Below, piece after piece: positions 1-8,183 of a stretch of DNA of 38,926 nt. The notes under the pieces are model-generated. The model searched no databases and was not told the origin of the DNA. It was given only the letters and a program-made list of their open reading frames with translations. Within the stretch, counting starts at the first letter, position 1; each line of letters opens with the position of its first letter. The stretch is from an uncultured Burkholderiales bacterium (lineage in GTDB: Bacteria; Pseudomonadota; Gammaproteobacteria; Burkholderiales; Burkholderiaceae_C): assembly GCA_903933115.1 (NCBI GenBank), contig CAIZIT010000023.1:1-38926 (forward strand), in the 5' to 3' direction. Made by a program: the position numbers and the translations under genes.

Positions 1-10
1 TATTTAAATA
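1..10. promoter_or_regulatory. AT-rich palindrome ahead of the metallo-hydrolase gene
   Basis: TATTTAAATA is a perfect 10-bp palindrome, 29 bp ahead of the metallo-hydrolase start codon. AT-rich palindromes of this kind serve as operators for ArsR-family BigR/SqrR repressors that control related persulfide-dioxygenase genes. That link is inference: the site lies at the window edge, so the rest of the promoter is not visible. Confidence 0.2.
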
Positions 11-38
11 TAATGTAAGAAACTGAATCGAAAAAACC

Positions 39-914
39 ATGAACACCGTCCCATCCTCTTTGATCGTCCACCCTATTTTTGATCCTGCAACGTGGACGGT
101 CACTTATATCGTTCACGAAGAGGGCAAGAAGGAATGCGCCATCATTGACTCCGTCTTGGACTACGACCCGAAATCAGGGAGAACCGACTCGAAGTCTGCA
201 GAAAAAGTCATTGATTATGTTCAAACCCATCAGCTCGAAGTCGTGTGGATTTTAGAAACCCATGCCCACGCCGATCACATGAGTGGAGCCGCTTATCTCA
301 AAAAGCGGTTAGGCGGAAAGACCGCCATAGGAGAACACATCACACAGGTTCAACGGGTGTTCAAAAACATTTTCAACTTGGACTCCACATTCAAAGAAGA
401 TGGCTCACAATTTGATCGCCTTCTCAAAAGAGATGAAACTCTGAAAATCGGAAATTTAACAGCCAAAGTGATGTTTGTGCCTGGCCATACCCCCGCATGT
501 GTGGCCTACCAAATTGCGGATGCGGTCTTTGTGGGAGACACGTTGTTCATGCCCGATGTCGGCACCGCACGCTGTGACTTTCCAGGAGGCGATGCCCGAA
601 CACTGTATGGTTCTGTTCAACGAATTTTGAGTCTACCGCCTGAGACTCGGCTCTTCATGTGCCATGACTACCCGCCCAGCGAGCGAGCCGTTCAGTTTGA
701 AACCACAGTCTCAGAACAACGATTAAAAAATATTCATGTTCACGAAGGCATGACGGAGGAACGGTTCATTGAAATTCGACAATCAAGGGATAAAACCCTT
801 GACATGCCTGTCTTGATCTTGCCAGCAATTCAAATCAACATCCGAGCTGGCGAACTTCCGCCCCAAGAGTCCAATGGGGTTTCTTACCTCAAGATCCCAT
901 TGAATTCGATATAG
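39..914 (+). CDS. MBL-fold metallo-hydrolase, Blh/ETHE1-like (probable persulfide dioxygenase family)
   Basis: A 291-aa metallo-beta-lactamase-fold protein. The metal site is complete: HAHADH at residues 75-80, His150 in PGHT, Asp167 in VGDTLF and His209 in CHDYPP. The segment GTARCDFPGGDA (about 175-186) is typical of the Blh / ETHE1-like branch. ETHE1 relatives oxidise glutathione persulfide to sulfite, while Blh proteins work with a rhodanese in sulfide detoxification. The exact substrate here is inferred. It has no signal peptide, so it should be cytoplasmic. No strong Shine-Dalgarno precedes the ATG, but the reading frame begins at the length usual for the family. The next gene is convergent, so it is transcribed alone within the window. 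A glyoxalase-II-like hydrolase is the main alternative. Confidence 0.85.
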   Translation: MNTVPSSLIVHPIFDPATWTVTYIVHEEGKKECAIIDSVLDYDPKSGRTDSKSAEKVIDYVQTHQLEVVWILETHAHADHMSGAAYLKKRLGGKTAIGEHITQVQRVFKNIFNLDSTFKEDGSQFDRLLKRDETLKIGNLTAKVMFVPGHTPACVAYQIADAVFVGDTLFMPDVGTARCDFPGGDARTLYGSVQRILSLPPETRLFMCHDYPPSERAVQFETTVSEQRLKNIHVHEGMTEERFIEIRQSRDKTLDMPVLILPAIQINIRAGELPPQESNGVSYLKIPLNSI

Positions 915-1000
915 AGACAAAGCTCAGTTAAGTTATCAAAGATTTCATCCACATAGGGCGACAGAAAAAAAACTCGATAACTCCTGAGACTTCTTAAAAT

Positions 1001-1888
1001 TCAGGGGATCTCCAAGTCACCATCTGACTGCACCCAGTACGCCCGATCACGCCTAACGACCTCAACAAGCAATCGGGCGACTTGGCGTGTAGCACGCGAG
1101 GAAGGTCTAGCGGCAGTGATGCCCAAGACAATGGTTCGGTTGAATTCAGGCTCTATGATTTTAGACACCTCGAGGGTTCCCTCCTTGATCTCTTCTGTCG
1201 CGGCGTGAAGCGGTAGGACGGCATAAGCCCCACCCATTTTTGCAACAGCCTTTTGAATTTGTGTTGAATCGGCTTCCAGAAGAACGTTCAAGGTTACATT
1301 GGCCTGCTTTGCAAGCTGATCAAGCATCAATCTCACGCTGCTGGGTGTTCCAGGCAAGACCAGTGGGCAAGCATGGAGGCGAGAAAACCGAATGGTGGGC
1401 TCAGCAGTAAGTTCGCTCCCTGGTTGCCCCATCACATACGAAGAAACACGAACCAAAGGCTCAACGTCTTTGGGTTTGGTGTGCCCGTAACGATAGGGAA
1501 GTCCAATATCGATAAAGCCATTTGCGAGCCACTGATCAATCTGACCTGCAGAGCCTTCAAAAATTTGCAATCGGATGCCTGGAAATTTCTGTTTCAACTC
1601 AAAGAAAATGGGCATGCAAAGCACCATATACAAGGACGGCAATACGCCAATCCTCACCTCGCCGCCGATTGAGCTTGACCCTTCATGAAGTTGAGCTGTT
1701 AATTCCGCGGCTTGATCCAAAAGTAAAACCACTCTGGGCAATAGAGAATCCCCAAGTTCGGTCAGGGCCATACCCCGACCCGTTCTGTTGAAGAGACGAC
1801 CACCGCACTCCACCTCCAGACGAGATATTTGCCGACTGATGGCGGGTTGTGGTTGACCGAGCATGACGGCGGCTCGTGTAAGATGCAT
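1001..1888 (-). CDS. LysR-family regulator lacking the first helix of its DNA-binding domain
   Basis: The 295-aa product starts inside the LysR winged helix-turn-helix: MHLTRAAVMLGQPQPAISRQ aligns with the second and recognition helices. The usual 15-20 leading residues, which form helix 1, are absent. The only in-frame start is the ATG at 1888, because a TGA lies three codons upstream (1895-1897). The neighbouring frame is open to about 1928 but does not supply the missing helix either. The effector-binding domain (about residues 75-280) looks intact, for example RIGVLPSLY. The gene may be decaying, may have lost its 5' end when the divergent LysR gene came next to it, or may make a protein with altered DNA binding. 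It ends 86 bp from the convergent metallo-hydrolase gene. A target cannot be assigned. Confidence 0.75.
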   Translation of the reverse strand: MHLTRAAVMLGQPQPAISRQISRLEVECGGRLFNRTGRGMALTELGDSLLPRVVLLLDQAAELTAQLHEGSSSIGGEVRIGVLPSLYMVLCMPIFFELKQKFPGIRLQIFEGSAGQIDQWLANGFIDIGLPYRYGHTKPKDVEPLVRVSSYVMGQPGSELTAEPTIRFSRLHACPLVLPGTPSSVRLMLDQLAKQANVTLNVLLEADSTQIQKAVAKMGGAYAVLPLHAATEEIKEGTLEVSKIIEPEFNRTIVLGITAARPSSRATRQVARLLVEVVRRDRAYWVQSDGDLEIP

Positions 1889-1961
1889 GCAAATTCATAA
1901 TGTCCAATGCATTTTTTATTGTATATTAATGATGTAAAAATTATAGATTGAGGGCCTGCTC

Positions 1962-2840
1962 ATGACGCTCATCCAGCTGAAGCACTTCATCGTTCTTGCC
2001 AAGGCGGGCTCTTTTGTCAAAGCCTCCACGCTTTTGTTCATGACCCAGCCGGCCTTGAGCAGGAGCATCAAGTCGCTGGAAGAGGACTTGGGCAACTTGC
2101 TATTTGACCGTGTTGGCAAAAGAATTGAGCTGACCTCTTTTGGTCAAGAGATGCTCGCAAGGAGTCAATTCCTGATGGATGAGGCCGAACAGATGAAAAG
2201 CTTTGGCAAAAAGCTGAACGCTTCGACCTCGGGACGCATACGGCTGGGATTGAGCTCTGGGCCTGGGGCCCTCTTGACGGCGCCGCTCATGATTCATTTT
2301 GCTCAGCATTTTCCTAAATTCCATCTCGACATCCTTCGAGCCAACACGGTCAACCTCACGCAAATGTTGCGAGAACGAATGGTCGATGCATTGGTTGTGG
2401 ACATTCGCTCTTTGAGGCCCTCCCCCGACCTGAAGATTCAAGAGGTGATGGAGATGAAAGGGACTTTCATGTGTCGCAAAGATCACCCCCTCCAGCGCCT
2501 GGATCAAGTCAATATGGAGCAAATGCTTCAATATGCGATCGCCTCCACACCCCTCAGTGACGAGCTGGCCAGAATTTTGGTGGAACGGTACGGGGAAAAA
2601 GCACATCCAGAAAGCATGGTTAAATACACGAGCGATGAAATCTCGCACTTGGTTGAACTCGCCAAAAGCTCGGACACCATCGTTTTGGCAGTTGAGGCCT
2701 GTGGCAAAGAGCTGGTGGAGTTGAAGCTAAGTCCCAAGCTTCAGGCCAATGCAAGGTTTGGGCTGGTCACGGTTGCCAACAAGGCACAGGCGCATTTCCT
2801 GGGAGAGATCAAAGAAGTCATGCGTGCGCATCTTTGCTGA
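1962..2840 (+). CDS. LysR-family transcriptional regulator
   Basis: A complete 292-aa LysR-type regulator. Residues 1-60 form the winged helix-turn-helix, with the classic LKHFIVLAKAGSFVKAS and QPALSRSIKSLE segments. Residues from about 90 form the periplasmic-binding-protein-like effector domain, beginning IRLGLSSGPG. A good ribosome binding site (GAGGG, 7 nt before the ATG) supports the start. It is divergent from the shortened LysR gene, with an AT-rich 73-bp gap that should hold its promoter. LysR proteins usually repress themselves and activate a neighbour. The next gene downstream encodes a Lon-like protease and is not an obvious target, so the regulon is unknown. Confidence 0.9.
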   Translation: MTLIQLKHFIVLAKAGSFVKASTLLFMTQPALSRSIKSLEEDLGNLLFDRVGKRIELTSFGQEMLARSQFLMDEAEQMKSFGKKLNASTSGRIRLGLSSGPGALLTAPLMIHFAQHFPKFHLDILRANTVNLTQMLRERMVDALVVDIRSLRPSPDLKIQEVMEMKGTFMCRKDHPLQRLDQVNMEQMLQYAIASTPLSDELARILVERYGEKAHPESMVKYTSDEISHLVELAKSSDTIVLAVEACGKELVELKLSPKLQANARFGLVTVANKAQAHFLGEIKEVMRAHLC

Positions 2841-3035
2841 ACAACTTTTTAAGGATCCATTGATTGCTATTTCAAAGCGGTCCAGCCCTCACCGAGTCCC
2901 CCTTTCACCAATTTCTAGCTTCACCAGTTTCAAGTTTCACCAAGTCCCCGTTTCAACAAGCCCATGGTTCCTCTCATCCTCACGCCCTTGAACTCTCAGT
3001 TCACCCCCCATTGATAGACCACAACTCAAAAAGCC

Positions 3036-5459
3036 ATGCATCCTACACCCCCATCCGTCAGCACCCTTTCACCCCAAAATTTAAGACTCACGATCGACCC
3101 CTTGAGCTTGGCGTTTAAAAACACGTCGGAGTTGGTCCCAATGCCTTTGCCCTGGATAGGCCAAGAGCGAGCTCAAAGAGCGGCCCGCTTTGGGCTCGAG
3201 ATGAAGCAAGCCAACTACAACCTCTTTGTCATGGGAGAGGTGGGCAGTGGACGCTCGACCTTGCTCAAAGAGATGATGACCCAAGTGGCCGCCACGCGGG
3301 AGGTGCCCCCTGATTTGTGCTACTTGCACAACTTTGATACACCGGAGCACCCCTACGCCTTGCATGTGGAGGCGGGAGAAGGCAGGAAGTTAAGGCGACT
3401 GATGTCTGACTTTACAAAATCAATGGTCAATGAGGTCTCCAAACGCCTCACGGCCCAAGACTTCAAGGTCGAGCGAGAGCATTTGGAGAAGACCTACAAA
3501 CTGGAGGAGGACCGCGCTTATGCCGAACTGGATGCATTTGCTGAAGCGCGCAGTTTTTCACTCTTCAGACAAGGGGGCCATTTGGTCTTTACCCTGAGAG
3601 ACGAGCAAGGAAAACCCTTGACCGAGGCCGAAGCCTTGGCATTGCCCAAAGATCGTCGCTCGGCCATTGATCTGGCGGAGGATGAATTGCGCGCAGAAAT
3701 CTCCAATTTCATGGTCAAAACCCGTCCCTTTGATCGCATCAAAAATGAAGGCCTCGAGGCCCTGCGTCGTCAAACCATCAAGCCTTACCTTTTGGAGGAA
3801 ATTGCACGCATGAAAAAGGGCTTGAACCCCTCCACCCAAGAGCACCCCAAACTCACACACTACTGGGACAAATTGGTGGAGCACGTGCTCAAGCATGTGG
3901 AGCTTTTTGAGCCCCAAGAGGGCGAAGCCGAGGAAGAGGCCAGCAGGCAAGAGGAGCAAAGCACCCTGCTGCTTTGCTACAGGGTCAATGTCGCTGTAGA
4001 CAACCACCACACCAAAGGTGCGCCCGTTCTCATCGAGGACAACCCCGTGTTTCGCAGCCTCTTTGGAAGCATTGAGTACCAAACAGAAGATGACGTCTTG
4101 ATCAGTGACTTCACGCGCATCCGGGCGGGCAGTTTACACAAAGCGCACGGGGGCTTTTTGATGCTTCACGTGCATGACTTGCTGAGCGACCCCCTGGTCT
4201 GGGAGAAACTCTCAAGATTCTTAAGAAGCAATCGACTACAAATTGAAGATCCTGGCATTCTTCGATCGGCCATCGCATCTTTGGCCATGGAGCCTGAGGC
4301 CGTGGAGCTGAAGGTCAAGATCGTTTTGATTGGCACCACCGAGGAATTTTATATCTTGCAAGAGGGTGCCCCCGAATTCTTCAGGCGCTTCATGTGCAAA
4401 GTCGAGTTTGCAGAGAGCCTCTCCTCCACGGCCCAAAGTCATCAAGCCTCAGCCATCTTTGTGGCCCACTGCTGCCAAAGACTGGGCTTGTCGCACTTTG
4501 AAGCGGATGCGGTGGCCAGGCTCATCGAACTCACTCACCGAGAGGTCGACGATCAAACTCGCCAAAGTGCACTCTTCTCCCACACCGAGTCGATGGTCAT
4601 TGAGAGTGCCAGTTTTGCAAAAGAGCGCGGTGCGGCCTTCGTCCAAGCCACTGATGTCGACCGTGCCATTCAAGAACGCCATTACCGAAACAGCTACAAC
4701 GAACAAAGGCTTCAAGAGTCGATCACCGATGGTGAACGATTGATCACCGTCTCAGGCGAGCGAGTGGGCCAACTCAATGGACTGACCGTGATTGATTTGG
4801 GAGACCATGCTTTTGGGTTTCCTGTTCGTGTCACCGCCAGAACGTATGCGGGCAATGAAGGCTTGGTCAACATTGAGCGAGAGGTCAAACTCTCGGGTCC
4901 GATACATGACAAGGGGGTGCTCATCTTGCACAGCTACTTGTCCGCTTTGTTCTCCAACATCGCCCCCTTGGCCTTCAACGCTTCAGTGGTTTTTGAGCAA
5001 GAGTACAGTGGCGTCGAAGGCGATTCCGCATCTTGCGCGGAGTTGTATGCATTGCTCTCCTCTTTGTCGGGTTTGGCCATTCAACAAAACATTGGGGTGA
5101 CAGGCGCTGTGAACCAACATGGTGAGATTCTTCCCGTAGGTGGTGTGAACGAGAAGATCGAAGGCTTCTTTTGCACTTGTAAAACTCAAGGCTTGGACGG
5201 CACACAAGGGGTTTTGATTCCCCATCGAAACCGCGCCCACTTGATGCTCAGCCACGAGGTTGTTCGTGCTGTAGAAGAGGGTTTGTTTCACATCTACACC
5301 GCTGACCATGCAAGCGCAGCCGCCGCATTCCTCATGAAACGCCCCTTCGGCAGCACCGCTCAAAGCGGTGTTTTCGAGCCCCAAAGCATCTTGGCGCTTT
5401 GCCAAAGTGCATTGCAATCGTATCGACAATTGTGTCAAGCCACTTTGAGTCACCCGTGA
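3036..5459 (+). CDS. Lon-like ATP-dependent protease (YcbZ/LonH type)
   Basis: An 807-aa AAA protease. Walker A is GEVGSGRST (residues 67-75), with Arg where most P-loops have Lys, as I recall for this family. A long helical insert follows (about 110-300). The AAA region carries FGSIEYQ and HKAHGGFLMLHV, motifs shared with Lon-like proteins that place the substrate domain inside the AAA module. The C-terminal Lon protease domain has Ser664 in GDSAS and Lys707 in GGVNEKIEGF. The 43-residue spacing equals that of E. coli Lon Ser679/Lys722. The family degrades or processes proteins in the cytoplasm; substrates are largely unknown. Three other Met codons lie within the first 60 codons, but the chosen start keeps the conserved N-terminal DPLSLAF segment. 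It is probably a single-gene transcript. Confidence 0.9.
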   Translation: MHPTPPSVSTLSPQNLRLTIDPLSLAFKNTSELVPMPLPWIGQERAQRAARFGLEMKQANYNLFVMGEVGSGRSTLLKEMMTQVAATREVPPDLCYLHNFDTPEHPYALHVEAGEGRKLRRLMSDFTKSMVNEVSKRLTAQDFKVEREHLEKTYKLEEDRAYAELDAFAEARSFSLFRQGGHLVFTLRDEQGKPLTEAEALALPKDRRSAIDLAEDELRAEISNFMVKTRPFDRIKNEGLEALRRQTIKPYLLEEIARMKKGLNPSTQEHPKLTHYWDKLVEHVLKHVELFEPQEGEAEEEASRQEEQSTLLLCYRVNVAVDNHHTKGAPVLIEDNPVFRSLFGSIEYQTEDDVLISDFTRIRAGSLHKAHGGFLMLHVHDLLSDPLVWEKLSRFLRSNRLQIEDPGILRSAIASLAMEPEAVELKVKIVLIGTTEEFYILQEGAPEFFRRFMCKVEFAESLSSTAQSHQASAIFVAHCCQRLGLSHFEADAVARLIELTHREVDDQTRQSALFSHTESMVIESASFAKERGAAFVQATDVDRAIQERHYRNSYNEQRLQESITDGERLITVSGERVGQLNGLTVIDLGDHAFGFPVRVTARTYAGNEGLVNIEREVKLSGPIHDKGVLILHSYLSALFSNIAPLAFNASVVFEQEYSGVEGDSASCAELYALLSSLSGLAIQQNIGVTGAVNQHGEILPVGGVNEKIEGFFCTCKTQGLDGTQGVLIPHRNRAHLMLSHEVVRAVEEGLFHIYTADHASAAAAFLMKRPFGSTAQSGVFEPQSILALCQSALQSYRQLCQATLSHP

Positions 5460-5503
5460 AGGCATCCGAGTTGTCTTTGAATTGAAGACCAAGTGATGGA
5501 TCA

Positions 5504-5517
5504 TTGATTAATATCAA
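5504..5517. promoter_or_regulatory. FNR/ANR-type box ahead of the methyltransferase-phaC operon
   Basis: TTGATTAATATCAA matches the TTGAT-N4-ATCAA consensus exactly. A -10-like CAAAAT at about 5541-5546 would place transcription start near 5553, with the box centred about 42 bp upstream. That is the class II position for FNR activators. The gene start is at 5585. Activation under low oxygen is inferred from this geometry. Confidence 0.75.
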
Positions 5518-5584
5518 TCACGAGGAGCACCTAGAAGCGTCAAAATGAGACTTCGGCTCCTTCCCATCTCTTCAAAAGCTTCTC

Positions 5585-6430
5585 ATGAAAGACAAGGCAG
5601 CGGACTTTTCTGCGCAATCGCTCAGAGGCTTACCCAGCACGTTGCTGATTCCATTGGTGGCTCGCTCCAAAGGCATGCAATGGTTTCCAGAGCTGGATCC
5701 TCACGATGAATTTGCAACCCCAGTTCTTGACGCGCTCCAAGTTGAGGTCAACACCTATTTGAGCGACTGGGCCACTGTGCTCAATGTGCTTTGGAGGACC
5801 GATCGCATCAAAGCAGTAGGGCATCATTTTTTTGCCCAGCATCCCCTTGGTACAGGCATCAACTTGGGATGTGGTCTGTCCAAATATTTTCAATGGTTGG
5901 ACAACGGGTTGAACCGTTGGATCGACACGGACGTGGCGCAAGTGGTGGCCATGCGGCATTTTTACTTTAAAAGCACCTTGCACCAAAAGGATATCGGCCT
6001 TGACTTCAAAGTGAAAGGCTGGTGGAGAAAACTCCAACTCTCCACCTCTCAAGCCCGAGGTCCCCTTCTCATCATTTGCGAAGGCGTTTTGATGTATCTC
6101 ACGCACGAAGAGGTGAATGCCGTGCTCGAAGAAATCATCGAGCACGCGCCAAGTGGATCAGAAATCGTTTTTGACTTCATCTCGCCCCTTGGAATTGGGC
6201 AAGCCATTTTTCATCAAAGTGTAGGGCCAACGGGTGCTCAATTCACGTGGGGCTGCTCTAGAGCTGAAGACCTCACCTTGCGCCACCCTCGGCTGCGGGT
6301 TTTATCGCAGCGCAGTGTATCGGAAGTTTACGGCTTGGCAGGCTGGGTGAGCGAATGCTTCACCACGCCATTTCTAGGCGGTCCGCTTTATGGGTTGGCA
6401 CATTTTGGTATTCAAGAAAGGTCCGCATGA
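5585..6430 (+). CDS. Class I SAM-dependent methyltransferase of the leucine-carboxyl / TcmP-like family
   Basis: A 281-aa protein with the SAM-binding signature INLGCGLSKYF (about residues 92-102) followed by the acidic RWIDTDV motif. A further conserved block is PLLIICEGVLMYLTHEEV (about 160-177). These are hallmarks of the LCM/TcmP O-methyltransferase family (PF04072), whose members methylate carboxyl or hydroxyl groups of leucine, polyketides or unknown small molecules. The substrate here is not known. Its stop codon overlaps the start of the PHA synthase gene (ATGA at 6427-6430), so the two are almost certainly co-transcribed and translationally coupled. A perfect FNR-type box lies 68 bp ahead of the start codon. 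Confidence 0.85.
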   Translation: MKDKAADFSAQSLRGLPSTLLIPLVARSKGMQWFPELDPHDEFATPVLDALQVEVNTYLSDWATVLNVLWRTDRIKAVGHHFFAQHPLGTGINLGCGLSKYFQWLDNGLNRWIDTDVAQVVAMRHFYFKSTLHQKDIGLDFKVKGWWRKLQLSTSQARGPLLIICEGVLMYLTHEEVNAVLEEIIEHAPSGSEIVFDFISPLGIGQAIFHQSVGPTGAQFTWGCSRAEDLTLRHPRLRVLSQRSVSEVYGLAGWVSECFTTPFLGGPLYGLAHFGIQERSA

Positions 6431-8160
6431 TGGTCAAGAAATCAACGAAGAAACCGAGCCCCTCCATGGATGAGATGATTCATGCAGAGCTCTCCAAATT
6501 GTCGATGGGGCTGTCACCCATCGCATTGGCCGTGGCCTATGCGGACTGGGCGATGCACATGAGCTTCTCGCCTGGTAAGCAGTTGGCCATGGTACAACTG
6601 GCCCATCAACTGTTCCAAGACACGTTGGCGCAACAATCTGACACGCCGCTGCCATCAAACCTTTTGGTCAAGGACTCTAGATTCGACGACCCCGCATGGT
6701 CCACCTGGCCCTTTAAACTGCTGAAAGACAACTTTCAAGCCAATCAGGCTTGGTTCAAAGAGTTCACCCATGTCGCCGGCATGTCCAAGCACCACGAACA
6801 CTTGATGCGCTTTTTCACGAGGCAGTGGCTCGATGCCATATCCCCCTCCAATTGGGCGCTCACCAACCCTGAGGTGCTCGACAACATCAAGGCCACTGGG
6901 GGTCAAAGCCTCATGTTGGGCATGGAAAAATACATTCAAGATGTCAAAAGGATAACGGCTGAGCAACTGAAAATGGATCATCAAGAGGCGAGAAAACCCG
7001 CCTTTGAAGTCGGCAAAGATGTTGCCGTCACACCTGGCAAAGTGGTCTTCAAAAACAATCTGATTGAACTGATTCAGTACGCACCAAGCACCCAAACCGT
7101 CCACCCCGAGCCCTTGCTGATCGTGCCATCTTGCATCATGAAGTACTACATCTTGGATTTGTCGCCCCACAACTCCATGGTGAAATTTTTGGTCAATGAG
7201 GGCTTTACGGTTTTCATGGTCTCTTGGAGAAATCCAGACAGCGAGGACCGTGATTTGGGGATGCAAGACTACATTCAATGGGGTTTACTCGATACCGTCA
7301 AAGCCGTTCAAGCCCTCACCAAGTCTCAACGTATCCATGCAGTAGGGTATTGTCTAGGGGGGACCTTCTTGGCCATTGCTGCAGCCATTTTGGCCAAGAA
7401 AAAAAACCCATCCCCTCTCGCCACTGTGACACTATTGGCGGCGCAGACCGACTTTTCCGAACCCGGGGAGCTGGGTGTCTTCATTGACGAGGACCAGTTG
7501 GAGACCCTCAAAGAGGAGATGGCCAAAACCGGTTACCTCTCGGGCCAACAAATGGCGGGTTCGTTTCAGTTTTTGAACTCTCGCGATTTGATCTGGTCAC
7601 GCAGCACACAACGCTACTTGCTTGGGCGTGAGGAGGTCGGCAACGACATGGTGAGCTGGAACAAGGACACCACCCGACTGCCCGCTCGAATGCACACCGA
7701 GTACTTGGACTCCTTGTTTCTCAACAACGCATTGAGTGAGGGTCACTACCGAATGGATGGACAAGCGGTTGATTTGATGAACATCACGCAACCGATGATG
7801 GTCGTGGCCACAGCCAGGGACCACATTTCACCTTGGAAATCGGTCTATAAAATTCATGCGCTCACGGATACAGAAATTTGTTTTGTCCTCGCAGCCGGTG
7901 GGCACAACGCAGGGATCATCTCAGAGCCCGGTCACCCCCACAGAAGCTACCAGATCAGACAAGAGGCCCAGGGACAAGGATCGATCGAACCAGAGGCTTG
8001 GTTAACCCAGGCGACAACGGTCGAGGGAACATGGTGGAGCGCATGGAGTGAGTGGCTCAAGCACCACAGCCATGCACCCATCAAAGCCCAAGCCATCAAC
8101 CCTTCAGCGGGATTGAAGAATGCACCAGGAGAGTATGTGCTGAGGCGCTACGAGGACTGA
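6427..8160 (+). CDS. phaC: Class I poly(R)-hydroxyalkanoate synthase
   Basis: Polymerises (R)-3-hydroxyacyl-CoA into PHA at the granule surface. From the ATG at 6427 the protein has 577 aa, close to the 589 of the Cupriavidus necator enzyme. The catalytic triad is complete: Cys309 in the lipase-like box GYCLGG, Asp465 in ATARDHIS and His493 in GGHNAG. The spacing (156 and 28) is close to the C. necator C319/D480/H508 arrangement. The N-terminal domain (about 1-190) carries the usual helical oligomerisation region. The reading frame is open further upstream to 6355, but the start overlapping the methyltransferase stop codon is preferred. No phaA, phaB or phasin gene follows, so monomer supply must be encoded elsewhere. 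The next gene is convergent. Confidence 0.95.
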   Translation: MMVKKSTKKPSPSMDEMIHAELSKLSMGLSPIALAVAYADWAMHMSFSPGKQLAMVQLAHQLFQDTLAQQSDTPLPSNLLVKDSRFDDPAWSTWPFKLLKDNFQANQAWFKEFTHVAGMSKHHEHLMRFFTRQWLDAISPSNWALTNPEVLDNIKATGGQSLMLGMEKYIQDVKRITAEQLKMDHQEARKPAFEVGKDVAVTPGKVVFKNNLIELIQYAPSTQTVHPEPLLIVPSCIMKYYILDLSPHNSMVKFLVNEGFTVFMVSWRNPDSEDRDLGMQDYIQWGLLDTVKAVQALTKSQRIHAVGYCLGGTFLAIAAAILAKKKNPSPLATVTLLAAQTDFSEPGELGVFIDEDQLETLKEEMAKTGYLSGQQMAGSFQFLNSRDLIWSRSTQRYLLGREEVGNDMVSWNKDTTRLPARMHTEYLDSLFLNNALSEGHYRMDGQAVDLMNITQPMMVVATARDHISPWKSVYKIHALTDTEICFVLAAGGHNAGIISEPGHPHRSYQIRQEAQGQGSIEPEAWLTQATTVEGTWWSAWSEWLKHHSHAPIKAQAINPSAGLKNAPGEYVLRRYED

Positions 8161-8183
8161 GGCGCACGGCTCATGCTGGCCCC

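Noticed and set aside
2868-2884. TTGATTGCTATTTCAA as an FNR-type box
   Set aside because: The right half does not match ATCAA at the required spacing.
2841-3035. Imperfect TTTCACCA/GTTTCA repeats ahead of the Lon-like gene
   Set aside because: Copies are too irregular and few to call a repeat array or operator with confidence.
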